Source: Deltaproteobacteria bacterium
Lineage (GTDB): Bacteria; Desulfobacterota; Syntrophobacteria; Syntrophobacterales; Syntrophobacteraceae
Reading direction: 5' to 3'
Assembly (NCBI GenBank): GCA_021777755.1
Contig: JAJYDE010000017.1
Span: 1 to 64,000 of the forward strand
Length of the DNA stretch: 64,000 bases
Every line of letters starts with the position of its first letter. The first letter of the stretch is position 1. Both the position numbers and the translations under genes were made by a program. The notes beneath the pieces were generated by a model. That model worked only from the letters and a program-made list of their open reading frames with translations. It was not told the DNA's origin and did no database searches. Below, piece after piece: positions 24,957 to 33,769 of this stretch.

Positions 24957-26191
24957 AGAGGCTGACTGAAGCCTCGGGGCCGGTCGAAATTCACAGGGCC
25001 CGGTGGCTGGTCCCGGTTTGCGCCCCATCGATCGAGAACGGCGCCGTTCTGGTTTCCGGAGGCCGGGTTATCGCGGCGGGGCCCTTTCAAACGGTGAAAA
25101 AAGAGTCCTCCCCGGGCGCGCGGACCTTCGACCACGGGCAGGCGGCCCTCATGCCTTGCCTGGTAAATTGTCACACCCATCTGGAACTGAGCGGCCTCAA
25201 AGGCAAGATATCTTTTCCACAGCCGGGCTTTGGCCCGTGGGTGAAGCGGCTGTTCGAGCTTCGAGCCGCTCTGGGACCGGAATTTGCCACTGAAGGGCTC
25301 AGGCTTGGAGAGGAAGAAATATTAAGAAGTGGAACCGGGCTTTGCGGGGATATCACAAATGGGGGCGCAGTGGCCCCTTTGTGCTTAACGGGGCTGGAGC
25401 GGCTGGTTTTTGTCGAGTTGCTGGGGTTTAATCTGAACTCGCTGGAAGAGGCGCTGCCGCCCGGCATGAAAATCGAGGAGGTCGGGGCGATTCCCGCTCC
25501 TCACTCGGTGTATTCCGTTTCTTCCTCGATCATTTCCCGCGGCAAGGATTGGACCCGTTCGCGCGGTATGCCTTTCACCATGCACGTGGCCGAACATTTT
25601 GAAGAAATCGAGTTTTTGAATACCGGGAAAGGTTTTTGCCGGGAATTGCTCGAGGGGCTTGGACGCTTCGACCCGTCATGGAAGCCTCCCGGCAAGACCC
25701 CCGTGGAGTATCTCGACGGGTTGGGCGTGCTCGATGCGAACACGCTTCTTGTGCACGCCGTGCACATGTCCGATTCGGACTGGAGGCTTGCGGCCGCCCG
25801 AAATTGTCGGGCGGTGTTTTGTCCGAGGAGCAACCGAAATCTTGGCGTCGGCCGGCCTGGAATCGAGAAGGCGCTGTCCGCGGGGCTCAATTGTTCTCTT
25901 GCCACCGACAGCCTGGCCAGCAATGAAGACCTGGGGCTTTTTGGGGAAGCAGGCCACGTTCTGGACAATTATCCATCGATCGACCCTCGGGAGATCCTCG
26001 AAATGATCACGGTGAACCCCGCCCGCTCGCTTGGCCGCGCGGGGGAGTTCGGTTGTATCGAGCCGGGGGCGGGAGCCAAAATGCTTGCAGTGGGGCTCGG
26101 GCGCGGCGTAAGCCGGTCGAGTCTTCCCGGAGCCCTTATTGAAGCCGGAAGAGAAGGAGCATGGAAATGGGTGAGCAATCTGCCGACCTGA
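24953..26191 (+). CDS. Amidohydrolase, probable aminodeoxyfutalosine deaminase (MqnX-type)
   Basis: 412 residues. Amidohydrolase-superfamily metal ligands are visible: HTH at H74/H76 in 'NCHTHLELSGL', His in 'FTMHVAEH' and 'LLVHAVHMSD', and Asp in 'SLATDSLASNEDL'. The fold matches the S-adenosylhomocysteine/aminofutalosine deaminase branch. Its place between mqnC and mqnA strongly suggests it deaminates 6-amino-6-deoxyfutalosine to futalosine. No futalosine hydrolase gene is in the window. Confidence 0.85.
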   Translation: MKRLTEASGPVEIHRARWLVPVCAPSIENGAVLVSGGRVIAAGPFQTVKKESSPGARTFDHGQAALMPCLVNCHTHLELSGLKGKISFPQPGFGPWVKRLFELRAALGPEFATEGLRLGEEEILRSGTGLCGDITNGGAVAPLCLTGLERLVFVELLGFNLNSLEEALPPGMKIEEVGAIPAPHSVYSVSSSIISRGKDWTRSRGMPFTMHVAEHFEEIEFLNTGKGFCRELLEGLGRFDPSWKPPGKTPVEYLDGLGVLDANTLLVHAVHMSDSDWRLAAARNCRAVFCPRSNRNLGVGRPGIEKALSAGLNCSLATDSLASNEDLGLFGEAGHVLDNYPSIDPREILEMITVNPARSLGRAGEFGCIEPGAGAKMLAVGLGRGVSRSSLPGALIEAGREGAWKWVSNLPT

Positions 26192-27024
26192 GGCTTGGAA
26201 GGATCAATTTTCTCAATGTTCTTCCTATCTATTATGCGTTGGAAGCCGGCATTCTGACCAATCCTTTCGAAATCGTCCCTGGAGATCCCTCCCGCCTGAA
26301 CGCGCTTTGCGCCAACGGCGGCCTTGACATCAGTCCGGTTTCATCCATCGAATATGGTCGCAGAGCCGATCTCTATCACATCGTGCCGGACCTCTCCATC
26401 AGTTCGTCGGGTGAGGTCAAAAGCGTTCTGCTTCTTAGCCGCATGCCGGTCGAAGAGCTTTCGGGGAAAAAGATTCTTACCAGTTCCAAATCCCAGACTT
26501 CGGTCGGGCTGCTAAAGGTTCTGTGCAAACTGCGATACGGGGTTTTTCCGAGGTTTGAAACCGGATCCTGCCTGGAGTGTTTTCAAGAGGGCTTGCTGCC
26601 TGACGGCTGTTTGGCCATCGGAGATGAGGCCCTGAAGCTTGCCGCGAGCGGCCTGTTTGCACATGTGCTCGACCTGGGCGCAACCTGGCTCGAATGGACC
26701 GGGCTGCCGTTCGTTTTTGCCGTCTGGGTGTTGCGAAAGAAGGTTGTGGCGGAAAAAAACGGACTATTGCGCCAGGGGCTCGAGGCGCTTCTTTCCTCGA
26801 AAAGATGGGGACTTGGCAATATCGGCAGAATTTGCGAGGCGGCCGCCGCGTCCGGCTTGATGCGGGTGGGGCAGTTCGAGCAATATTACCGTTGTCTGCG
26901 CTACGATTTCGACGAACCCGAGCAAAGAGGGCTGGAGCTTTTCTACTCCTCGCTCCATCAGGCCGGCGAACTGGAGCGCGTGCCGCCCCTCGACATTTAC
27001 ACCCCTCTGGCCTCCGTTGCATGA
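26167..27024 (+). CDS. mqnA: Chorismate dehydratase MqnA
   Basis: 285 residues from ATG 26167, with AAGGAG 7-8 bases upstream; the ATG at 26161 is too close to it. 'LRLGRINFLNVLPIYYALE', 'ALCANGGLDISPVSSIEYGRRAD' and 'ATWLEWTGLPFVFAVWVLR' are typical of MqnA, a periplasmic-binding-fold enzyme that dehydrates chorismate to 3-enolpyruvylbenzoate, the first futalosine step. It overlaps the deaminase gene by 25 bp and is the last gene of the operon. Confidence 0.92.
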   Translation: MGEQSADLRLGRINFLNVLPIYYALEAGILTNPFEIVPGDPSRLNALCANGGLDISPVSSIEYGRRADLYHIVPDLSISSSGEVKSVLLLSRMPVEELSGKKILTSSKSQTSVGLLKVLCKLRYGVFPRFETGSCLECFQEGLLPDGCLAIGDEALKLAASGLFAHVLDLGATWLEWTGLPFVFAVWVLRKKVVAEKNGLLRQGLEALLSSKRWGLGNIGRICEAAAASGLMRVGQFEQYYRCLRYDFDEPEQRGLELFYSSLHQAGELERVPPLDIYTPLASVA

Positions 27025-27123
27025 CAGTCGATCGGCACTACTGCGAAAACCTCCCGGTGCACGCAAAAGTCGCAACATCGGGAGGCTCGTGGCCGCCCCC
27101 CTTCCTCTCACTAAAGATTATCC

Positions 27124-27151
27124 TCAAGTTTGGCTCCCGTTATTCCGACTG
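27124..27151 (+). promoter_or_regulatory. Possible sigma-28 (FliA) promoter for the chemoreceptor
   Basis: TCAAGTTT (27124-27131), 12-base spacer, TCCGACTG (27144-27151). Compared with TAAAGTTT-N11-GCCGATAA, the -35 is good and the -10 keeps the CCGA core. It lies about 95 bp upstream of the MCP start. Confidence 0.3.
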
Positions 27152-27245
27152 TTCAGGTGAGCATTTACCCGAATTTTGGCGGCAATAGTCTGTCTTCAAG
27201 ACCCTTGAGGGCCTTCCGCAATGGAAAGGCCAAGGAGATACTGGA

Positions 27246-28595
27246 TTGAATCTCAGGACGAAGATATTGCTGTTTTTGTTGTTGTCGATCTCCACGATCC
27301 TTGCAGCCTCGATCGACAATTTTTCCGGTGCGGGTAGCGAAAGGTTGAGCGTCGCCGTGCTTGCGTGCGCATTACTGATCCTTTGGACGGTTTACTTGTT
27401 TCGCAGCACGGTGGTCCCTCTGAAATCTTCGGTGGAGGAGCTGGCAAAAGCGGTCGAGGAGGCGGAAAGCACCTCCGTCAAATATTACACCAACGCCAAG
27501 GCGCTCTCCGAAGGCGCGGGCACCCAGGCGGCCAACCTGGAGGAAACCGCGGCGAGCATCGAGCAGATCACGGGCGCCACGGTACAAAATGCTGAAAACG
27601 CCGAGAACGGCCGCATGCTGATAGAAGAAGCCCAGGGCGTGGTGAATCGGGCCGGGGCATCGATGAAGCAGACCAGTCTTGCCATGGAGGACATTTCGGC
27701 GGCCAGCGAAAAGATCAGTAAAATCATCAAGGAAATTGACGGAATAGCCTTCCAAACCAACTTGCTGGCGCTCAATGCGGCGGTCGAGGCTGCCAGGGCC
27801 GGGGAACACGGGGCCGGGTTCGCCGTGGTGGCCGAAGAGGTGCGCAATCTGGCAAAAAGATCGGCGGCCGCGGCCAAGGGCACACAGGAATTGATTCAAA
27901 GCGCCATCACCAAGACGGAAAGCGGTGTGGCTCTCATGAAGAGAACCGAGGGCGATTTTTCGGACATGCTGGAATTTTTCGAAAAATCTGTCACCCTGAT
28001 TAGAGAAATCGCCCATGCTTCCGCCGAGCAGCGAATCAACCTCCAGGAGGTTTCCAAGGCGATCGTTCAGGTCGATACGATTACCCAGACGAATGCGGTG
28101 CGTGCGAGTGAGAGCGCCGAGGGGTCCGAACAGATGGAAATGGAGGCGGAAAAGCTGCGGGCAATCTCGGCAACCCTGCAGGAGGTTTTAAGCGGCAGTA
28201 ACAGGCAAAAACAGGCCATCGCCCTTGTTAAGAAGGGTTTGGCCATGGCGAGGAAGAAAGGCTTGCGTGCCGTGATCTCCGCGGCCCAGGATAAGAACGG
28301 CCCGTTTTGCACCGGCGATGAATTCTACATCTATATCGGGACCACGAAGGGCCGGCTCACTCTGCTCGCCCATCCTCATCAACCCGAAAAACTTGTTGGT
28401 CCCGACCTGTCGCAACTCGAAGACATTCGGGGCAGGAAATTTTTCAACGACCTGGTGGATACGGCGGTTGGCGGAGGCGGATGGGTGAACTACTGGTGGC
28501 CGAAACCCGGACAGGCCAATTCCTCACTGAAGAGCACCTACCTGGAGAAGGTCCCGGGCGAGGACGCCTACCTGGCCTGCGGCATCTACATCTGA
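27246..28595 (+). CDS. Methyl-accepting chemotaxis protein with C-terminal Cache domain
   Basis: 449 residues from TTG 27246 (AAGGAG 8 bases upstream). Two short N-terminal hydrophobic segments (about 5-22 and 35-52) leave almost no periplasmic domain. The signalling domain about 75-310 contains the invariant hairpin tip '[43 protein letters not shown]'. After it, residues about 325-449 form a single Cache_2-like domain ('[28 protein letters not shown]...[12 protein letters not shown]...YLACGIYI'). No membrane helix separates the two, so the sensor should sit in the cytoplasm, the reverse of the usual order. Confidence 0.9.
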   Translation: MNLRTKILLFLLLSISTILAASIDNFSGAGSERLSVAVLACALLILWTVYLFRSTVVPLKSSVEELAKAVEEAESTSVKYYTNAKALSEGAGTQAANLEETAASIEQITGATVQNAENAENGRMLIEEAQGVVNRAGASMKQTSLAMEDISAASEKISKIIKEIDGIAFQTNLLALNAAVEAARAGEHGAGFAVVAEEVRNLAKRSAAAAKGTQELIQSAITKTESGVALMKRTEGDFSDMLEFFEKSVTLIREIAHASAEQRINLQEVSKAIVQVDTITQTNAVRASESAEGSEQMEMEAEKLRAISATLQEVLSGSNRQKQAIALVKKGLAMARKKGLRAVISAAQDKNGPFCTGDEFYIYIGTTKGRLTLLAHPHQPEKLVGPDLSQLEDIRGRKFFNDLVDTAVGGGGWVNYWWPKPGQANSSLKSTYLEKVPGEDAYLACGIYI

Positions 28596-28652
28596 TGGAT
28601 TGAACATTGCCGGCCGCCACGGCTGCAATGGCGAGAAGCGGACTGGCCCGGC

Positions 28653-29054
28653 TTATCTATCGGGGAAATCGAAAGGTCTTATCCGGCCGCCGCCCCCGTT
28701 TTCGACATAGTCGGGGGACTGGAAGATGACTTCATCTTTGCCAACCCAGCCCAACTGCCGCCTGACAAGTCTTTCCCGCGCCTTGGGGTCCGTCTTGATG
28801 GACTGAATACGTTCGAAAAGCTTCTGATTTTTGATCCGAAGATTGAGGACGGTATTTTCCAGTTTTCTTACCTGAAGGTTTTGGAGCCTGTAGCCGGGAA
28901 GTCCGCTCGGCGAATAGATGACGGTCAGCACAAGCGCCATATCCAGGGCAAGGAGCACGCCGACCAGAAGCCGCACGACATAGATCCCCCTGATCGTAAA
29001 ACCGGCCTCGCCCGTCTTTTGCTGATATCTATTCGACTGTGTCGGTCCGCTCAT
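28653..29054 (-). CDS. FtsB/DivIC-like septum protein
   Basis: 133 residues from ATG 29054 (GGGAGG upstream). A single transmembrane helix 'IYVVRLLVGVLLALDMALVLTVIY' is followed by the coiled coil 'GYRLQNLQVRKLENTVLNLRIKNQKLFERIQ' and a short tail with 'RERLVRRQLGWVGKDEVIF', as in septum-formation-initiator proteins that link FtsL and FtsQ at the division site. It lies 34 bp downstream of the RACo-like gene on the same strand. Confidence 0.8.
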   Translation of the reverse strand: MSGPTQSNRYQQKTGEAGFTIRGIYVVRLLVGVLLALDMALVLTVIYSPSGLPGYRLQNLQVRKLENTVLNLRIKNQKLFERIQSIKTDPKARERLVRRQLGWVGKDEVIFQSPDYVENGGGGRIRPFDFPDR

Positions 29055-29088
29055 TTTCGCCTCCCGGGGCCATATGTCACCTGGCCGC

Positions 29089-30663
29089 CTATGGCAACCG
29101 CACGGATGGGAAAAGTCCGGGATCGGTGTGGGGGATAAAAAGCGCCCCTCGAAATTCATTCATTAATTCAACATTAACGTTCAATTCGACATAAGTGATC
29201 CTGTTGCGTATCATTTCGATTTCGCTCAGGAGCCCGCGGTCGCAAAGCAGCATGGAGGCGCCCGAAAGACTTGAATTGCCTATTCCGTGGTACTTGTCAA
29301 GGGGTAAATCAGGAATCATGCCGATACGCACGGCCATTTCGGGATCGATGTGGTTTCCGAAATTGCCGGCGATATAGATGTCTTCCAGATCGGCGAAATC
29401 CAACCCCACTTTTCGACAGATGATCGATAGTATAGTGTACATCGCCGCTTTTGACTTCAAAAAAACTCCAATATCGATTTCGGATACAAGTATTTCCCCC
29501 CCATCGACGCTTTGGGATGAAAGCGCAAGAGCGTAGGCTTTGCCGTCGGTGGTTTGGCGAAAGCGTGGACAATCGACTTCGGTGCTGAATTTGCCCTGGA
29601 TTGTGAGTATTTTGGACGAAAACATCTCGGCCACCAGCTCTATCAGGCCCGAACCGCAAATGCCCGCGGCTTTGAGACCCCCGAGAATCCGCAAATCGGG
29701 TTCCAAGGTTTGCCGGTTGATCCTGACACGGTCGATGGCCCCCGGAGCGGCCTGCATTCCCCGTTCGACCACTCCGCCTTCCAGGGCCGGACCCGCGGCG
29801 CCCGCGCAGGCGAGCAACCACTCGTTATTGCCAAGCACCACTTCGGCGTTGGTTCCGACATCGATAAGCATTTGCGGTTGCGCAGATCTGTTCAGGCCTG
29901 CGGCAACAATACCGGCCATGATATCGCCGCCCACATAGGAGCCAACGTTGGGGAACAGATAGAGAAGTGCGGCGGGTAAAAAATCGAACCCCAGCTCCGA
30001 GGCGTAGACCGTGGGGAAACTATTGGCCGCCGGAATGTAAGGTTCTCGGCAAATGTTTGAAGGATCGAGTCCCCAGAAAAAGTGACTCATTGCGGTGTTG
30101 CCCGCACAGGAGACCGCGTGGAGGCTGGAGGCGGGGACCGCGCAATCTTCAAGCATTTTTTTCATGGCCTTCGAGCAGGCGTCCATGAGGGCGCTTCGAA
30201 GAACCGACAGCGATTCCCGGTTTCGGGCGAAGACGATGCGGCTGAGGATATCTTCGCCCCATTTCACTTGAGGATTGGCGACGGTCGCCTGATTAAGGAT
30301 TTTCCCGCGGCCGATATCGATTAGCCTCAGGACCAGGGTGGTCGAGCCAAGGTCCAGGGCGAAGCCGAAAACCGCCCCGGCCTCAGGTGAGCTTGAAACC
30401 AGATCGAGGATTTCCCAATGAGTACCGGCGTAACCCAGCACAGCTCGAAAACTCGGGCCTTCCCGGCGCATTTTTCTAACGGCCTCGTCCATTCTTCCCG
30501 GCGCGATCCGGGTTGGAGCAAAGCCCATCCGGCCAAGCTCCCGGGCGAGTCTGTCAAGATCGGCGGTATTGTCGCTAAGACTCGCGGCCGGCAGGCTAAC
30601 AGGGACGGTTTCGACAAGGGGCCGGCTTTCGACGCTGACCGGAATATCAGGATTTTGGATCAT
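29089..30663 (-). CDS. RACo-like ASKHA ATPase (DUF4445), lacking the ferredoxin domain
   Basis: 524 residues. From about 100 on, the protein matches the C-terminal ASKHA part of reductive activators of corrinoid proteins: 'FALDLGSTTLVLRLIDIGRG', 'SCAGNTAMSHFFWGLDPSNICREPY', 'LIDVGTNAEVVLGN' and 'AAGICGSGLIELVAEM'. RACo proteins normally start with a [2Fe-2S] ferredoxin domain; the first 100 residues here contain no Cys, so an external reductant or a different role is implied. No methyltransferase or corrinoid gene is adjacent. A GGAGGT lies about 14 bases upstream. Confidence 0.87.
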   Translation of the reverse strand: MIQNPDIPVSVESRPLVETVPVSLPAASLSDNTADLDRLARELGRMGFAPTRIAPGRMDEAVRKMRREGPSFRAVLGYAGTHWEILDLVSSSPEAGAVFGFALDLGSTTLVLRLIDIGRGKILNQATVANPQVKWGEDILSRIVFARNRESLSVLRSALMDACSKAMKKMLEDCAVPASSLHAVSCAGNTAMSHFFWGLDPSNICREPYIPAANSFPTVYASELGFDFLPAALLYLFPNVGSYVGGDIMAGIVAAGLNRSAQPQMLIDVGTNAEVVLGNNEWLLACAGAAGPALEGGVVERGMQAAPGAIDRVRINRQTLEPDLRILGGLKAAGICGSGLIELVAEMFSSKILTIQGKFSTEVDCPRFRQTTDGKAYALALSSQSVDGGEILVSEIDIGVFLKSKAAMYTILSIICRKVGLDFADLEDIYIAGNFGNHIDPEMAVRIGMIPDLPLDKYHGIGNSSLSGASMLLCDRGLLSEIEMIRNRITYVELNVNVELMNEFRGALFIPHTDPGLFPSVRLP

Positions 30664-31028
30664 GGGGCGGGTAAAAACCTCCTCTCCATTGGGTAGATGG
30701 AGTATCTATTCAATAACTTGGTTTTCTTCAACCTCTTTTTTTATCCCCCCCGACAGGTTTTAATTATCGCATTAGCGCATAGCCGGGTGCGGGACGGCGA
30801 TCGGTTCCAGGATGATAATTGATCGAAATCTATTGACACTCCAACCTATTTTTCATAACTTCTCACGGCTTGAGCATTTTTGCTGCCAGATTTCGTTTTT
30901 CCCGCTCCCGCGAAAAGGCGCTCAGCTTTTTTCTTCCATTTTCGCCCGGACTGGCGCGCGGTTCATTTTGGCAATCCCGGGGATTGCCGGACCCTTCAAC
31001 AGACGGCATCAACATGGAGCCTGTATTT
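30664..31028. other. Divergent intergenic region
   Basis: Separates the RACo-like gene (minus) from khpA (plus). TTGACA at 30833-30838 could be a -35 for khpA, but the -10 (CATAAC/ATAACT, 30854-30860) is poorly spaced. Apparent frames through 30870-31028 are not supported as an N-terminal extension of KhpA. Confidence 0.35.
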
Positions 31029-31274
31029 ATGGAAGATATCCAGATCAAAGAGCTTGTTGAATACATTGCGCGTTGCCTTGCCGAACATCCGGAAGATGTT
31101 GTCGTAAAAGAGATTACCGGGCAGCAGATATCGGTGATAGAACTGCGGGCGGCAAAAGACGACCTTGGAAAAATCATCGGCAAGGAAGGTCGCAATGCCC
31201 ACGCCATGCGAACGATTGTGAACGCCGCGGCAACCAAGCTGAAAAAGCGTGCGGTGCTTGAGATACTCGAATAG
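31029..31274 (+). CDS. khpA: KH-domain RNA-binding protein KhpA
   Basis: 81 residues from ATG 31029 (GGAG 9 bases upstream), close to the family's usual 75-80. A single KH domain with the RNA-contacting GxxG loop in '[26 protein letters not shown]'. KhpA proteins bind RNA, often with KhpB/EloR, and influence cell length and translation. The usual rpsP/rimM neighbours are absent. It is followed 22 bp later by a Cys-rich small gene. Confidence 0.9.
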   Translation: MEDIQIKELVEYIARCLAEHPEDVVVKEITGQQISVIELRAAKDDLGKIIGKEGRNAHAMRTIVNAAATKLKKRAVLEILE

Positions 31275-31296
31275 TGCGCTTTTGCGGAGAGCGTGA

Positions 31297-31569
31297 ATGC
31301 AAGACGATTTATCCGGGCCCGGCGCGTGCGACAGCGTAGGGCCCCCGAAGTGCTTCGGAGACGGGAACACGGTCTGCCCGGTGGACCAAGAGGGCATAAT
31401 GCAACCGCGCAAGGAGTGCGTTCCCTGCCCCTACCTGAGGGAGTGTCTGCGGCGGGTCATGGTCGAGCGCGGTAAAATTGAAATAGTTGAGCAACCCGTG
31501 TCGAAAGTCACCGGTTTTTTTAAAAGGTGGTCGGATAGAAAGCTCAAGAAGACGGGCGGAGCGGCTTGA
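31297..31569 (+). CDS. Small Cys-rich protein of unknown function
   Basis: 90 residues, with GGAGAG upstream of the ATG. The N-terminal half has six Cys in CDS, KCF, VCPV, ECVPC and ECL contexts ('ECVPCPYLRECLRR' resembles half of a metal-binding ribbon). The C-terminal half is basic and helical. It follows khpA by 22 bp and is probably in the same operon, suggesting an RNA- or metal-related role. Family not recognised. Confidence 0.65.
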   Translation: MQDDLSGPGACDSVGPPKCFGDGNTVCPVDQEGIMQPRKECVPCPYLRECLRRVMVERGKIEIVEQPVSKVTGFFKRWSDRKLKKTGGAA

Positions 31570-31593
31570 GCGCCGCCCCGGGGTTCGCTTTTT
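31554..31593 (+). terminator. Probable terminator of the khpA operon
   Basis: GGGCGG (31554-31559) pairs with CCGCCC (31573-31578), with the stop codon of the upstream gene in the loop region. Five T residues follow at 31589-31593. Convergent with the FliT-like gene. Confidence 0.4.
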
Positions 31594-31626
31594 GCCAATA
31601 CCTGGTCCCTGCGCGGCCCATCTTCC

Positions 31627-31986
31627 TCACGGGTGATTATTTTGCCGAAAACCGTAGGCGTTGACAGCCTGCTTGGTTTTGGACAGATGTTGGAGTCTGG
31701 CGGCCACCGCGTTGCTTTTGCGATGCAGGACATCCAGACAGGTCTGTGTGCGGACATACAGGGCGTGCATCTTATCGAGGACCTCGCCACCCGTTTCCGC
31801 GGAGTCTTTAAAATCATCCGGCAGGATCCGCTTTAGCGCTTCGGTGCGCTTTGCGCATTCCTCCGAAAGCCTCCTTATGTCGACCTTCGGGTCGTTTTCG
31901 AACTCTGCGAATGTCGCGGCGAATTGCAGGAGCTGGTCCAGGATTGTCTCAGCCTCCACAGCCCAATGAGATCCGTTGCTTTCCAT
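31627..31986 (-). CDS. FliT-like flagellar protein
   Basis: 119 residues, entirely helical, with a start 12 bp after the fliS stop. Sequence similarity to FliT is not evident by eye. The call rests on size, helical character ('ETILDQLLQFAATFAEFEN', 'MHALYVRTQTCLDVLHRKSNAVAARLQHL') and position directly downstream of fliS, where export chaperones such as FliT usually sit. Treat as hypothetical if the context is not accepted. Confidence 0.5.
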   Translation of the reverse strand: MESNGSHWAVEAETILDQLLQFAATFAEFENDPKVDIRRLSEECAKRTEALKRILPDDFKDSAETGGEVLDKMHALYVRTQTCLDVLHRKSNAVAARLQHLSKTKQAVNAYGFRQNNHP

Positions 31987-31998
31987 TTGATCATCCTG

Positions 31999-32427
31999 CT
32001 ATGCGGAAGCTTGCCATTGTTTCGGGAGCAGCCCCCCGCCGGCTTGCATTTGCCCGGGGGTCAGCCTGATCATTACCCAACCATCCCTCAGATTGGAAAG
32101 AATTCCGATCAGATCGTCATAGAGCGAGACATCCTGGCGGCTGTTTATGCCGATGAGCTGGCGCAGAACGAAATTATAAATGCGGTTGAGATTTCCGGCA
32201 ATCTCGCCTCCCCTTTCATAGTCGAGTCCGACCAGCAGTTCGGTGACTATGTCCTGGGCGCGCCTGATTCTGCGGTAGGCCTCGGTCATCTCTGATTTTT
32301 GGTGCAGCTCTTTGGCCTTCCTGATGTCTTCGATCGCCCCGTCGTAACACAGGATAATCAACTGGAGGGGATCGGCGGTTTGAATCGCCGTTTGGTGATA
32401 GAAATTTGACACTTGTCTTGCAACCAT
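31999..32427 (-). CDS. fliS: Flagellin export chaperone FliS
   Basis: 142 residues from ATG 32427 (AGGAG upstream). 'FYHQTAIQTADPLQLIILCYDGAIEDIRKAKEL' and 'RRAQDIVTELLVGLDYERGGEIAGNLNRIYNFVLRQL' are characteristic of FliS, which caps the C-terminal helices of flagellin before export. Divergent from lptF. Indicates a flagellated cell, with the rest of the flagellar genes elsewhere. Confidence 0.92.
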   Translation of the reverse strand: MVARQVSNFYHQTAIQTADPLQLIILCYDGAIEDIRKAKELHQKSEMTEAYRRIRRAQDIVTELLVGLDYERGGEIAGNLNRIYNFVLRQLIGINSRQDVSLYDDLIGILSNLRDGWVMIRLTPGQMQAGGGLLPKQWQASA

Positions 32428-32587
32428 TTGAAATCTCCTGACCTGGGGTTTGGGCTTCCTGTGGCTTGCCTTTACCCTTATATCGTCGTGGAGGGGCAAA
32501 ACCTTTACCTGTTTTTTAAAGTCCGGTTTTGCGGGCGGCCATCTTTGTAATTGACCTCGGCGGCTTTCATTGGATAGATTACCGGGC

Positions 32588-33769
32588 ATGAAAAGAACCA
32601 TCTCCTTCTACCTGATCAAAGAACAGTCCGTTCCTGTGCTGATATGCCTGGCCGGGTCGGTTTTCGTGCTGATTACGGGGCAGCTTCTGCAGCTGATGCG
32701 AATCCTTTTCGCCTCTTCATGCAGTGTGACCGATATCGCCCAGTTGGTCCTTTACGCCGTGCCGAGGCTCTTTTTGTACGCCACCCCCATGGCCTCCCTG
32801 CTCGGAGTCATGCTCGCCTTCGTCCGCATGAACAGCGATAATGAATTGATCGCATTCCGGGCGGCCGGGACCGGCTTTCTCGAATTTTTGCCCTCGGTGC
32901 TGGCAGTACTGATCTTTGTGACCGGGCTTTCCTTGATAAACGCGGTCTGGCTCCTTCCCGCATCCAACCGGGCCTTCGAAGGCAAGTTGAGATCTCTCGG
33001 GCGAACCTCCATCCCCTCGATGCTCGAAGAGGGAGTCTTCATATCCACCATTCCCAAACTGGTTCTTTTCTTCAGGTCGGTCGATCACACGGATTATGTG
33101 ATCCAGGGCATTTTCATCCAGGACCAGAGGGAACCCAAACAACAGGTGACCATAGCTGCAAAGAGCGCAAAGATCGATTTCCCCGAGAATTCGGATGCGA
33201 TTGTTTTCAAGCTCTACGACGGCATGATCACTCGAACCTCAAAGAACATGAAAGATGCTCAGGCCGTTTCGTTCAAAAAATATGATTTTACTCTTTCGAT
33301 GGATGAAATCCTTGGCGAGGCCAAGAAAATGTTGCACAGCAGAGGCGAGATGAGTATCTCCCAGATTTACAGCAAGGTCAAAACGGCGGTTAGCAAGGCC
33401 GCCATGATATGGTGGAGTCTGGAGTTGGAGCAGCGGCTTGCTTTCCCCGCGGCCTGCCTCTTTCTCGGCCTTCTGGGACCGCCCCTTGGCTCCATGTTCC
33501 GCCAAAGAGGCCGGATGACGGGAATCACCGTGGGCATCGGTGTCTTTCTGGCCTACTATGTCTTGCTCTCCGCGGGCAGGACCTTCGGGTACAATAACAT
33601 TATTTCGCCTTTTTTGGCCGTCTGGGCGCCCAATCTCCTGTGTATCGTCCTTGCGATCTACCTGTGGACCAAACTCCAACGGGAAACTCCATTTTTTGCC
33701 GGCCGCCTTTTGTCCCGTCTGCGCTTGTACGCCTTGCGCCGCAACAAACAAAGGGCGGTCGAGCCTTGA
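32588..33769 (+). CDS. lptF: LPS export permease LptF
   Basis: 393 residues. Three N-terminal and three C-terminal transmembrane helices flank a periplasmic beta-jellyroll, the YjgP/YjgQ layout ('PRLFLYATPMASLLGVMLAFVRMNSDNELIAFRAAGTG'; C-terminal 'LEQRLAFPAACLFLGLLGPPLGS'). With LptG and LptB it extracts lipopolysaccharide from the inner membrane. Stop TGA overlaps the TTG start of lptG. Confidence 0.9.
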   Translation: MKRTISFYLIKEQSVPVLICLAGSVFVLITGQLLQLMRILFASSCSVTDIAQLVLYAVPRLFLYATPMASLLGVMLAFVRMNSDNELIAFRAAGTGFLEFLPSVLAVLIFVTGLSLINAVWLLPASNRAFEGKLRSLGRTSIPSMLEEGVFISTIPKLVLFFRSVDHTDYVIQGIFIQDQREPKQQVTIAAKSAKIDFPENSDAIVFKLYDGMITRTSKNMKDAQAVSFKKYDFTLSMDEILGEAKKMLHSRGEMSISQIYSKVKTAVSKAAMIWWSLELEQRLAFPAACLFLGLLGPPLGSMFRQRGRMTGITVGIGVFLAYYVLLSAGRTFGYNNIISPFLAVWAPNLLCIVLAIYLWTKLQRETPFFAGRLLSRLRLYALRRNKQRAVEP

